Positions 44,811 to 55,270 of a stretch of DNA of 64,000 nt are shown here, piece after piece. The stretch comes from Agelas oroides. Lineage: Eukaryota > Porifera > Demospongiae > Agelasida > Agelasidae. The notes under the pieces are model-generated. The model saw only the letters and a program-made list of their open reading frames with translations, did no database searches and was not told the DNA's origin. The translations under genes were made by a program, and so were the position numbers. How positions within the stretch are numbered: position 1 is the stretch's first letter; every line of letters starts with the position of its first letter. The stretch covers positions 8,782,996-8,846,995 of the forward strand of contig OX422184.1 in the NCBI GenBank assembly GCA_949130485.1. The letters run 5' to 3'.

Positions 44811-45924
44811 ACAATGTACAATGTGATTTCAGCCAGCATATGATAGTGTGTTAAGTTAAGGTATGGTATGGTTGAAAGCAAGAGGTGTGGCCCACCGTGG
44901 AAGTCCTCTGAAGCTCGTGCAAGCCTGTTTAACTACCGTAAAGTTCCAACACTGCATGCTAATAAAAAGTAAGACTACATTTAAAGCAACTGGTTTAGGG
45001 TACATGCGCAAGAAAACACTCACCTCAATGATTGGGCCAATGAAACCTATCCACCAAAAAAGCGTGAATTCTTGAAGAGTGGTTCTCGGTTCAAGCAATA
45101 ATTGTGCAAGTTGCACCCATTGTCATAGATAATCTCCTGTGGAGTTGAATGCAGATCTGTCTAGTTACGGCATGTCATGTGCAATAAGAATTGTCAAATA
45201 CCTTCTTTGAACCTGGTAAACAACACTGTGAAAGGTGCATTGGGGGACTCATGTATTCTCATCACCTGGAACCCATAGCAAATCCCTAAGTAGTAGTGGA
45301 AAAAAGAAAAGTGGCTCCATTTTTGAGGCATTTACAGCTCTGACTTCATCCTTCAAGAAGGCTGAATAATCTCTCTGAAGGGCATAAACAGTGAAGAACT
45401 GATCTTCCAAGTCTAAACCAACAAAGTTCAAGTGTAGTAATCATTTGTGAGAGCCATCATAACTGACTCCTAAATGGCTGATACAGCAAGGTATGACACT
45501 TTGCACAACATAATTCACATGCTTGCTCCATACTTACAAGATGCACTACATCATATTAACACAACTGTATACAGTTGCAGGTGTTTACATACTAATGCTT
45601 CATGCAGTGAAAGGAGCTGATGTATGAGTGCGGTAAAAGTAGCTCAATTTGTAGCTTCTATGTTACATATCACTAAATAGTGCACATATTTTGGATTTAA
45701 TTCAACCTCACTGAATAGCTGTTCCTTTATGTAGATAACATACCTCCCATGATGGGTCAATTGGTGTAGAGTAGCTGTGGTCTGTATAGATGTATTCATA
45801 TGGAATATCTATCAAGAAGACAAATATGATATTCCCTTCATGTCACTCACCCATAAATCAATAGTTGGTTGAGCAGGGTTTTTTTACCAGCTGCATCAAA
45901 ATCAGCCATTTTAAAGTAAAGAAG
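44811..45924. other. Region without recognised genes
   Basis: No known coding domain, long repeat or hairpin. Short minus frames at 44856-45116 and 45249-45431 have no supporting features. Confidence 0.35.
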
Positions 45925-46098
45925 CAGAGGAGGTTGGAAGCTGGTAATTAGTGATACGCACGAGATAGCTACGTGATGACGTAATCATACGGGCTGCCAT
46001 AGAGGCCCATAGTGAAAGGTGAAATCGATTTACACAAACAGCTCTCGTTTGTTTGGGACGAAACTCACTCAGTAGATGCTGCCAGGTGAGCTCTAGAT
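45925..46098 (+). repeat. Direct repeat, left copy
   Basis: Matches 46890-47073 with a few differences and a 10-bp indel, from AGAGGAGGTTGGAAGCTGG to GGTGAGCTCTAGAT. The two copies bracket the CAGGGGCGG-ended element. Confidence 0.85.
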
Positions 46099-46108
46099 CA
46101 ACCACTAT

Positions 46109-46789
46109 CAGGGGCGGCGGAAGGTACTTGAGATTGGGGGGCAGAGATGATGGTGCGTGCGTACGTACGCACACGCTAGGGGGGTGTGGGGGCATGCCCC
46201 CCCCAGAAATTTTTTTTAAAGTTAGGTGCTCTGAGATCGCTTCTGAGGCCATATTTGTACCCGAATGCCACTAGTCCGACTAGAGTACATGGCGGGAGTA
46301 ATACCTCCATTCGCCACGATACACGTCAGTCGTCACGAGGCGTTTCAGTCACTATATTCGACCTTGTACGTGTCCGGGGCCAGATGAGGTGGGCATCTTA
46401 TAGACGAATTGACGACCTGGACAAGAACAGTTTCTACTTTGTACTACACTTTGAAACTAGTTCAGTGATCACCACTGCAAAAGCGGTCACAAAGGTCACC
46501 ACGCCTAACAGTACGGTCCATGCACGTGTTTGTCTAATTAAAAGTAAATAAACTTATCCAGTCACGCCCACAGCAAAACCTACTACGGCTTTGAAAGACG
46601 TGGTTTGTGCTGGATACCGTACGGTAAGTAAACGATGCATTGTTGACACTGGCGTTTTGATAGTAACTGTTGTATATTATTACACATCAAGTAGCAGTAG
46701 CCATCGTCGGATTGGGGGGCAAGGCCCCCCCAATCTGTACTTTGGGGGGGGCATTCGCCCCCCCTGCCCCCCCTGCTCCGCCGCCCCTG
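46109..46789. mobile_element. Non-autonomous DNA transposon ending CAGGGGCGGCGGA, 5-bp ACTAT duplication
   Basis: CAGGGGCGGCGGA at 46109-46121 is the reverse complement of 46777-46789. ACTAT flanks both sides (46104-46108 and 46790-46794). Subterminal G/C-rich blocks (GATTGGGGGGCA near both ends, GGCCCCCCCAATC) form further inverted repeats. The CAG-initial TIR resembles hAT elements, but hAT elements make 8-bp duplications, so the superfamily is open. A plus frame of 122 codons (46186-46551) ends just before AATAAA and contains MRWASYRRIDDLDKNSFYFV. It has no transposase motif and could be captured sequence. Confidence 0.65.
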
Positions 46790-46889
46790 ACTATAGCTCT
46801 TCCTGATACGCTAAGCATTTGAGTGTTTCCTTGGGAATCCCCGTGGAAGATTTTTTGCGCCATAAAATGCCATAGCGGTACTTCTTTAC

Positions 46890-47073
46890 CAGAGGAGGTT
46901 GGAAGCTGGTAATTAGTGGTACGCGCGAGGTAGCAATTATTGCTACGTGAATGACGTAATCATACAGGCTGCCATAGAGGCCGATAGTGAAAGGTGAAAT
47001 CAATTTACACAAACAGCTCTCGTTTGCTTGGGACGAAACTCACTCAGTAGATGCTGCCAGGTGAGCTCTAGAT
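46890..47073 (+). repeat. Direct repeat, right copy
   Basis: Second copy of 45925-46098. After the shared GCTCTAGAT the two flanks differ. Confidence 0.85.
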
Positions 47074-47567
47074 GGACAGCTAAGCGAACAGTTATTTCCT
47101 TTTGAATAGCCTTTTCTCTGCTTAGAAACCTGCTCAAGATGATGCGAGTTTTGATGTTGACGGTCTTACTGAGCAAGATACTCAGGTTGTAACTTTGTGT
47201 ATTTCCCTGTCACCTTGTAATCCTATTATTGTATCTTATTCTTCGAAGAATTTGGTACTCTAGTGACATGCTCTAGTGTGTGGGTTTTAGAAGTTTTGCT
47301 GGAATGTCTTCTTTTCATCAACAGGTGAGGTGTGGTCGTACTTTGACTCAGACGCTTTTCTCACAGGTTTCCACATGACAGAGTACATAACTTCTCTCTT
47401 GACCATGAAAGTGAAGGGTAGTAGGATTTATCAAATAAGCAATTCACCACTGACCATAAAACCTTAAATTAACATTGGACTCCTGGCATTGCAGTAGCAA
47501 ACAATGCCCAAGTAAATGTAGTAAGAAAGCATGCCCACCACTGCAGATCAGTAACTGAGCTGGTGAT

Positions 47568-48275
47568 TCAGGCTAGCTTGAGTGGCGGCAAGCTTAGTTC
47601 ATTAGCACAAGTGTCAATCGGGATACCAAGAAAGGAGAGCTGCAGTGAAGGTCCCTCCACCTTGTTGAAAGCTACTGGCACACCCAGCTCCCATGTGTCT
47701 AGGGCTGTCTTGAGCGCTTGAGCACACACAGGCTCATTTGGCGGGCCAAGAAATACAAATTTGACGAGGTAATGGATCTGCCATTGATCTATATAGACAT
47801 CTGTGCCCCATCTGTGCCCCATCTAATCCCCAGCAAGGCGTGGTCATCTGGGTGAACAGGCACCATGTGGTATGCTTTCTTGAGGTCCAGCGGACTGGTG
47901 TGGTCTACTGGGAGAGGGAGAGGACTGAGAGAACTGGCATGTAGTTGCTAGAAAGGGGGGGGGGGGGGGGGGGGATCGGGCCCAACAGGCGAAAGGACTG
48001 TACCTCTTCTTGAATATGCTGCTCTACCAGCTGGGGGTTTTCCCGCACTGACTGCAAGCTGCGGCCAGATGCTCTAAATGGGACACCTCACAATCGGCCC
48101 CAATGTGAAACCCATGTGTAAAACCATTAAGAATGTAATTGGTAAATCGGCAGTCTGAATGGCTCAGTAGGTAGGTGGCCCAAGCAGCTACTTTGAGGGC
48201 GGTTGCACTAGCGCGAGCAGGTCATCCATGTATTTGTACTGGCCACAGGCAATATTACGTGCTGGTAGTATCGCG
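47568..48275 (-). pseudogene. DIRS-like reverse transcriptase, N-terminal half
   Basis: In minus order: WATYLLSHSDCRFTNYILNG and FHIGADCEV (about 48230-48080), SLQSVRENPQLVEQHIQEEV and FRLLGPIP (about 48065-47985), a 20-base G run (47955-47974), then LDLKKAYHMVPVHPDDHALL (about 47895-47835) and IHYL-VK-FVFLGPPNEPVC with VAFNKVEGPSLQLSFLGI (47822-47568). The catalytic YLDD box, intact in the element at base 13, reads YLVK here (47760-47771). Frameshifts separate the blocks. Similarity ends near 47568, so RNase H and recombinase are missing. Confidence 0.8.
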
Positions 48276-48429
48276 CATGATTGGCCTGGAAAGGGGATAT
48301 GGAACAGACCCACATCAGACTTCGTTTTGATTAAGTAATCATAACAATCATCACTCTGAGAGATTAAATGGGTGGCAATGGAACATCATGACATGAAAAG
48401 GTTCTACATGCTGAGATAATATATAGCAA

Positions 48430-49306
48430 CCCAGCAAGAGAAAATGAAAACGCCTACGGATGAAGTTAGCATCTGTAATGGAACTGGCATGAAGCTGGGA
48501 AGGCGCAGCGCCCTTTATTCGAAGATATGCCCCAGTGTTTCTGGAAGGACAGTCTGTTTAGGAGCTGGCAGTGCAGGGGGCGAGTATTGCAGATGTTGTG
48601 CGACTGCAGCCATGTGCCCCTGCTGAGGTGGACGCTGGCTGGGAGGGGCTTGAAAAAAACCCCCGCTAGAATGCAATTAACAGCATGATGGTCTGCCTCT
48701 TGGCACAGGGAGCAAAACACACTTGGTCCCACATGGGCACTCAGGATTGTGGAAGCAAACAAGCTTGGGTTGAGTTCATTCCACTGCACCGACTCATCCA
48801 GAGCTGCCAGTTGGCGGAACACCTTGTCATACTCTAGCCAGCCAGTGCCACCATGCCTCTGGGTCTCCCTGATAATGAGTCTTCCATATGTCAGCAAGTC
48901 ACGGACCTGTGGGTCTGATGAGTGGACTGCAGCGTATTTAAGAAAGCAGTAGATCCATGTCAGTGGAGAGTCTATGTCCCTCAAGCAAGGGTGAGCTACC
49001 ATTGGTAGGTAGTGGGTAGGCTAGTTGTGTATGAAAGGCATCTAGCTGGCCTTACAGAGCTATGTTGTCTGCCAGCAGATCGTTTATCTCCACATATTGG
49101 CCTGACTGGATCTTTGCCACCAGCTTGGGTGGCAATGGAGCAAAAGCCGAGGACAGTCTCAGTGCCTGGCCTCCTGCACCTCCAACAGCAGCCATAGCCT
49201 TGGTTGATATAAGTGATGGTAAAGGGGGTAGCAAACCCCCACTCACCACACTGGTGCTTGTTACCGGAACTGACAGGCTAAGGGATGTGGTTGGGATGCA
49301 TGCCAC
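48430..49306 (-). pseudogene. DIRS-like gag
   Basis: On the minus strand 49306-49060 reads Ser/Thr-rich text ending FAPLPPKLVAKIQSGQYVEI and NDLLADN, a motif common at the start of DIRS gag core domains. A frame change leads into 49002-48466: CFLKYAAVHSSDPQVRDLLT, RETQRHGGTGWLEYDKVFRQ, VFCSLCQEADHHAVNC (a CCHC-like knuckle) and the CCCH-like GRCAFPASCQFHYRC. Zinc knuckles suggest binding of element RNA. The gag and the RT at 47.6-48.3 kb are in the usual order, so this is one element cut off at both ends. Confidence 0.75.
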
Positions 49307-49599
49307 TAATGTGATAGCTGATGGCGGTGGTATCAGGCCAAAGCCAGCTGGGATGGAAACACAGAGGGGTCAACTCCCCCCATTACTGCCTTTGTTGGTA
49401 AAGACGTGTCCTAAGAGGCTGAGCTGCTGCCACCTACCCCTGAGACAGGGAGGCCCTGGCCAGGCACCATATAGTCCAGGGTATGCATACATGGCTGGGA
49501 TACCAAGACAGAAAACGCTGCCCTGGCCTGCCTGCAAGCAAAATGTGAGCTGCGAGTGCTAGACAGTGCAGCCACCTCGCTCACGTGCCCACCAGGTCA

Positions 49600-50095
49600 C
49601 CTTGCTGGGATAGAGGCCACCTGGCACCGCTTACCATCCTGCACTGGAAGGGGGTATGCAGATTGCCCTAGGCTATATACCTCTCCACCCTCCAGCGCTG
49701 GCGGGTGGTACGCTGTACCTACCAGACATGGCAGCCCTGACATGGCAACATGTCTCTCCACCCCCCAGTGCCGGAGGGTGGTATGCTGTGCATACCAGAC
49801 ATGCCACCCCTGACCCAGCAACATGTCTTTCCATCCCCCCAGCACTGGAGGGTGCATGGTATGCTGCGTGTGCCAGACAAGGCTACCCTGACCAGGTTAT
49901 ATGCCATCCAGCAGGTGGCAAGCCGTGCATACCAGACATGCCAGCCCTGGCCCGGCAACATGTCTCTCCACCCCCCAGCGCTGGAAAGTGCAAGGTACGC
50001 TGTGTGTGACAGACACAAGGCTACCCTGACGGAGTTATATGCCATCCAGCAGGTGGCCAGCCGTGCAAGCCAGACATGGGTGCCCTGACCAGGCA
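49600..50095. repeat. Minisatellite of about 75-130 bp units, next to DIRS gag
   Basis: Units share CCAGACATGCCACCCCTGAC, CAACATGTCTCTCCACCCCC and CAGCGCTGGAGGGTGG; longer units add GCCATCCAGCAGGTGGCAAG. Open frames on both strands across it (for example 49719-50096 minus, repeating ARLATCWMAYN) reflect the repeat. It begins just upstream of the DIRS-like gag start, and whether it belongs to the element is unknown. Confidence 0.8.
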
Positions 50096-50200
50096 ATAGG
50101 GTTTTATGCTATGCCAGCCAGGCATGTCCTTTATGACTGGACAAATAACATGAACTAGGAAGGCTTATGTCAACCGCCTCAGTCCTCGTCCGAGAATCCA

Positions 50201-50572
50201 TCAGGATTTGTAGCAGTGGGCCCTGGTGAGTTCCATCACTCCCCCATACTCGTGTTTGTTGGCCAGATAGTCAGTATACATGGGCGCCCGGTCAGGGACG
50301 CCTTGGAGTACCAGCAAGCCAGGCAGTGGCTTCTTTGTCAAGCGCCAGCATGGCGCTCCTGGGACTTGTGCATCAACAGCAACACATACCTCCTCCTGAA
50401 CAGCTGCCCACACCAATGACAAAATGGCTGCCATCGAGGGGGGCTCCAACGGTAGTTGTGAATGCGAGACCTCATCGCAATCCTGGTCATGGTCCTCCAC
50501 TGCTGTTTGGGTTGGGCTTCTTTCGGAAGGCTCGGACATGACAGCTAGTAAAGGCTTGTAGAAACGCTCCAC
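50201..50572 (-). CDS. Unrecognised ORF upstream of the DIRS-like gag
   Basis: A 123-codon minus frame starting MERFYKPLLAVMSEPSERSP, with an acidic stretch (VEDHDQDCDEVS) and ending MELTRAHCYKS. It lies upstream of the gag and minisatellite in the same orientation and could be the 5' part of that element's first ORF. No domain is recognised, so the call is weak. Confidence 0.3.
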   Translation of the reverse strand: MERFYKPLLAVMSEPSERSPTQTAVEDHDQDCDEVSHSQLPLEPPSMAAILSLVWAAVQEEVCVAVDAQVPGAPCWRLTKKPLPGLLVLQGVPDRAPMYTDYLANKHEYGGVMELTRAHCYKS

Positions 50573-51270
50573 AGCACAACAGGTTCACCGCCGGCCTTGA
50601 AAGCCATGAGGCTGACAATGTGCATGCGTGCGCACCTGCGCAGGCCCCCTGAGGCCACCTCCTGTATTAACCTTGTTTAATATACTATTAAACGAGCAAA
50701 GTAACCGCACCCCAAGATGCTTATGGAAGGTTAGTGCTGCAGGTTTACCTTGGCTCGAACACTTTAGAGTTCAGTGCTATACGTAGGTGAAATCTTTGTT
50801 AGTAGGCTTTAGGAAAACAAAGTTCACTGCTACTGAATTGCCATAGGAGATGTGAAAGAAAGCTGACAGCAAATAATCAAAAGCAAAGCAGTTGTTACAT
50901 TTGACTTTCTCCTTACTGAAGTTGTAGGCTCAAAACTCAGTAGCTAGGGTGTAGGTATTTATATACATGTAGTAAACACACAGCTATAGAATCTTCTGGA
51001 AGAGTGATGCAGAACTGAGGTCGTACCATATCCTGCATGACTTAATGTGTTAGTGACCTACAAAGTAAGCCTATATAGCAGTAAGTGTGAATGGTAAATA
51101 GAGATACACATCTGGAGACCTTAGGTGCAAGATTATGGTAAAAGGAAGGTGTCACTGGTTCAAGTTATACAAGAATGCAACAGTAAAGTGAATGAATACA
51201 GTTACTATTATAAACAGTACGGCCACTGTTTATGATGAGTCATAAGAAAGTCCACTCAGGTTCAGACTCT
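50573..51270. other. Region without recognised genes
   Basis: No coding block found. TGCATGCGTGCGCACCTGCG (50622-50641) is an isolated alternating purine-pyrimidine, CpG-containing stretch. Confidence 0.35.
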
Positions 51271-51288
51271 TCATCTTCAATGTACATT

Positions 51289-51995
51289 TCATCTTTCTGC
51301 TGTTTCGTCTTCATCATCATCACTAGCAAAGGGATCTTCCTCATCATCAGCATTGGAAGCAGCTGTAAGTTTGTGAGTTTCTTCCTTGAGCAAGCTCCTT
51401 CCAACTGCACTCATTTGCGAATGGGTAAAGTCATGTTGAAGCAGTCCTGTATGAAGGTGTAAGCGAGTGGTTTCTGCTCTCACAGCTGCCACCAGTCCTA
51501 CCAACTGTGGTACCAGAAGGCATGTCCATCCAGCATGCTGTCTCATCCATCGCAAAGATGCAATCATGTTTATAACTGTGATGGATCTGGAGATGAACAA
51601 TGAAGTTCACTAGCTTGGGGATGCAACTTGATTTCCGATTTGCGTGGTCGTAACTTTCGTGTGTCCCGCAGGATGATACGAGAGTAGGCAACAGAAGATT
51701 CTGAATTTACAACTAGTCGGGGTTGGCTTGATTGTTTTATGAAGCGAAAGGGGCTTTCACTTCGACATGAAATAACTATTTGCCAATCTACACCAGCTGA
51801 TGTCAAACAAACCTCTTTCATGTCTTCGTCTGCACTTTTCTTCCTCCTCCGTTTAATCGCCTCTGCTGAGACTTACCAACCTTCATTGCAAGTAGCTTGT
51901 CCTTCTGGCTGCACCATTCTCGGATTCCTTTAGCATCCACGCCAAATTCTCTCGCTGCCACTTTTTAGACTTCTTTTCCGCTGTCTCAATGGCCT
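51289..51995 (-). pseudogene. pogo/Tigger-like transposase with internal inversion and DDE deletion
   Basis: Minus-strand N-terminus (about 51995-51800) reads IETAEKKSK, FGVDAKRIREWCSQKDKLLA and RRLNGGGRKVQTKT, a psq-type helix-turn-helix. The next block lies on the plus strand (about 51630-51796): LRGRNFRVSRRMIRE, EFTTSRGWLDCFMKRKGLSL and TICQSTPADV, the CENP-B-type second helix-turn-helix. Then the minus strand resumes at about 51620 with IPKLVNFIVHLQ and CIFAMDETACWMDMPSGTTV (first catalytic Asp of the DDE domain). It jumps to the acidic tail DDEEDPFASDDDEDE ending near 51289. The second and third catalytic acids are deleted. Inverting the middle block would restore the family order. The TIRs were not located. 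Confidence 0.75.
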
Positions 51996-53079
51996 ACAAC
52001 TTAAACAGTATGACTTCCACTTTGCAGACATAGCTGCTGCAATGTTGACATGACACGAGGCAGATCACAAACTAAAAACAGCCCACGTGGGTAACATGCC
52101 ACGCCTCCAGCTAGATCCGGCATGTATTCGCGACTTGGCGTTTATTTGCATAGACACTAGATTGTCACCCGGCATATAAACGATATTAGAGGGAGGCTTT
52201 AATACAAAAGAAATACGGTACTCTCTGTCTGTAGCTTGATGTTCTCGACACTCAAATGCTTGATCTGAGAGAAAATGTTTGACAAAAATATGATCGGGGG
52301 GGGGGGGGGGGGGGGGGGGGGAGGCTGCTGGTGTAACAGGCTGCGAAGCAGTCGATTATCCGTGCATGAAGCATGGAAAATGTTTTTTCTTTTATCAGGC
52401 AGGGAGTGCTCTCGTAGCATGTCATTGGTAGCTTTTAAGTCTGAAAGTTTTTCCCAATACAAGCAAACTTCGTACGGTATCCCCAGACACATTGCATTTT
52501 TCACAAGTAATTAATTAGTCTTCAGTGGGCTTTGAAGTTAGTTTTTGAGAATTCCGTTTATATAAATTCAAAACTGATAGCCAGGCACAGTGTGCTCTAA
52601 CTGGAACCTTATCCTCCTAGGTCACTAATTACCTCGCCAAATGGGTTACAGGTCACTGATTGCCATGCCCCGCTAAACGCCGCCAAGAAGTTGGTTGTTG
52701 CGAATTTTGTCAGCCGATTTTTCTACGTGCTGCATGCTCAAATTGGACGAGGTTCAGTACATAGAAGTTACGTGCCAGGAAACTGACCTTACCGGATAAA
52801 TTCATAAAATTGCAGTATAATGAGGAGTAAGTACAAACAGCAGTCATATATGAATACGCAAATACTCAAGGCGTTCAACAACAGCGAACTAGCTTGTGCA
52901 GGCCAGGTCACTTGCACTTATGGCAGTGCAGCTGGACATGCATAGTGTCAACCATGTCATGCCAAGGCCGACACGCACGTCTACAAATACAAGTAGCAGT
53001 GCAGCATAGATCAAGCGCTCGCAATCGCCTAGCTAGCTACGTGGCCATGTCGTTGGAGAAGGGTCCAGATCTTGCTGGT
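51996..53079. other. Region without recognised genes; 26-base G run
   Basis: Contains an uninterrupted run of 26 G at 52296-52321. No coding domain. The poly-Pro and poly-Gly frames at 52199-52514 come from the G run. Confidence 0.4.
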
Positions 53080-53390
53080 TGTCGTACATAAGAGGCTATC
53101 GTGAGTACAAGGAGGTGTGGACTCCAACCTTAGGAGACACAGGCCCCCAAGCTGTCCAGAGGATCCCTTGCTTGTACTTGCACGGAATTGCCAGCCTTCT
53201 TCAGACAGTCAGGATGATCCCTTGGACATCCCGGGATCCTCCCTTGGTGTCCCCTCAGAGATGCTACAACTGAAAGTTGAGCCCACAAACCCTCGTGATC
53301 AGTTTGCTGTGGCGGTGATTAATGGTGGTCGGTCACATTCCCAAGCATGTCAGTAGAGCTGGTGTTTCATTTGTTGTTACACACCTGTAG
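53080..53390 (+). pseudogene. HIRAN-like domain fragment interrupted by minisatellite sequence
   Basis: RGYREYKEVWTPTLGD (53091-53140) and LQLKVEPTNPRDQFAVAVIN (about 53268-53330) correspond to VRGHHVYKAAWSPYIGEELP and VQREVNNIHDDFAVAVLKNG of the gene at 57.4-57.7 kb. Between them about 125 bp of foreign sequence includes a partial copy of the 68-bp unit found at 53621-53765 (GGACATCC..GGATCCTCCC). A frame change then garbles the VGHIP-type motif. HIRAN domains bind DNA ends in SNF2 and recombination proteins; this copy cannot fold. Confidence 0.6.
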
Positions 53391-53620
53391 GCAACACTGG
53401 ACATCCATTGGACGGTCCCAAAATATTTTGCCAATACTATTCATACTAGTACCCGCTGAACGGTCACTCGTTAATACGGTTAATGGCCACTAATATGTGG
53501 TCCCAACAGCAGCAAACACAATAGATGCAACTCGTTAATAACGGTCAGTGGAAAATGTGGTCTGTACAGCTACGATAGAGTTTTGGAGCCTATCTACGTG
53601 GGCTTGACGTCCAAGGAACT

Positions 53621-53765
53621 TGGACATCCAGGGATCCTCCCTTGGTGTCCCCTCAGACACAGGGCCCCATGCTGTCCAGAGGATACCTTGGACATCCAGT
53701 GATCCTCCCTTGGTGTCCCCTCAGACACAGGCCCCCATGCTGTCCGGAGGATCCCTTGGACATCC
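53621..53765. repeat. 68-bp tandem repeat
   Basis: TGGACATCCAG recurs at 53621, 53689 and 53757 (exact 68-bp period), each followed by GATCCTCCCTTGGTGTCCCC and CTGTCC(A/G)GAGGAT. A related unit lies inside the HIRAN-like pseudogene at 53140-53265. Confidence 0.9.
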
Positions 53766-53769
53766 ACTA

Positions 53770-54706
53770 TACTAAACAAATAACACTCTAATTCGTACAA
53801 GATTGGTGCAAAATGACTGTAAGAGATAGGCCTATTTTGGGAGATATTTGAGTGTTAGTTGCATGAAAAATTGGCCAAAACATACCGAGGAAAGTGGACC
53901 AAAACATTAGAGGAAAATGGACCAAACTTATGGGAGAGTATCCTACTCTCATTTCGCCTACTCTCATTTCACCAAACAACTTACTTCGTAATGTCTTTGC
54001 CACTCAATCCATGGCATCCCTAGCTGGCCTTTTTTTAGTCCACAACGATTATTGCTCCGATGCTCGCATAGTCTTGTCACACTGTACTTGTGGTGCAGCT
54101 TGACCGAGGCATCGCAGTTTTCTGAACACCTTTTGTCTGCGTGTCCTGTGATGTGCCTTTTGTCAACAACTATTTCTGTGGTGGCTACACAAGAAAAAAA
54201 TTATAAAAGTTAGTTAAAAAAAACTATACACTAGAATTTAGGGGAGGGAAAAAAGGCAACACAAAGGTTTCAGTTATTGATATAACACATAGGGAAGGAA
54301 ATTGATGGGAAAGCTCTTCTAAATTCTAGTGTTTTCTTTATTTGGCTAATAGTTTTAGATCTTAAAATTAGTTACAGGAAATAAACAATAGCAGTCATCT
54401 CTGTTGAGTGTAATGCACTCCTCCAAACAGAGATGATCATGATCGACTTACTCCAAGTCTTCTCTGCTGTTGAACATGTTGGTGACGTATACACGCCAAA
54501 AGGTGACAATACATCTCTTCTGGTATCAGAGCCAGGAAGGGACGTGGGCACAGGACTTTCCCATTGAAGAAAATATATCACTTGGTGTACACACAAACTA
54601 AAATCTCATTATTTAGTTTGTAGTGCTAGGCCTGTAGTTGGCTCCATTGTAACCATCCTTTGGATGAGCCGCACTTACACAGGCCTACAGGAGCTTCAGA
54701 AGACTT
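53770..54706. other. Region without recognised genes
   Basis: The only notable feature is a two-copy GAAATGAGAGTAGG-type motif at 53940-53975 (CCTACTCTCATTTC twice). No coding block. Confidence 0.35.
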
Positions 54707-55270
54707 TTACGGTGGTGAAAAAGCAGCTTGAGGTTGGTCGAATGCAATGTTTGCTAGGGTTTTAATTTGGGCAACGTTTCGATTGAGAGAATTAAAAGCA
54801 TTAGTGGCGTCCACCATCAAGAATGCTTCGGTGGCTGGGTCGCCGAAAATGGATCTTGCTGCATGGACAGCTGCCTCACACCCACTTGTGTGGCCCACAC
54901 AAAGTTGTTGTGATCCAACGGTGTCCAAGATGTCCATGGAGAGAAAGGAGGCAATGGCTTTGCAAATGATCCGTCGTGAGCATTCCCCAATGCCAATAGG
55001 GCAGACCGCAGGGCACTTGTCAAGTGCTATCAATCTGCATGCAACGAGTGGGGCTATATCTGATGGATCGAGGTATTCAGTGCAGCGGCTCTTGGCCACT
55101 TGTAGTTTCAGTGGCACTGTGGTAATGGTTGATCGGGTTGGCCAGTAGTGCGAGGAAGAGCAGAAGGGGAGGCGGCGACGATGATAGGGGAGGAGGTGGC
55201 TGGAGCAGACGGAGTTGTGGTGGCGTGAGAAATAACAGCTGTCGTAGCAGGCGCGTTCCCCCAGTGACCA
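54707..55270 (-). pseudogene. Reverse transcriptase fragment (fingers and motif A)
   Basis: The minus frame reads KSRCTEYLDPSDIAPLVACR, ALDKCPAVCPIGIGECSRRI, ICKAIASFL, HTSGCEAAVHAARSIFGD and FLMVDATNAFNSLNR, ending in a frameshift. VDATNAFNSLNR is RT motif A with its metal-binding Asp; the PIGIGE block is the region before it. The GCEAAVHA and DATNAFNSLNR combination is typical of a retroelement RT family abundant in ticks, corals and sponges. I do not assign a clade. The YxDD box is absent, so only about 110 residues remain. A Pro/Ser-rich stretch lies upstream (55117-55271). Confidence 0.75.

Noticed and set aside
49597-50096. Trp/Cys-rich ORFs on both strands
   Set aside because: Frames kept open by the minisatellite; no independent evidence of coding.
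52199-52514. Poly-Pro and poly-Gly ORFs
   Set aside because: Caused by the 26-base G run.
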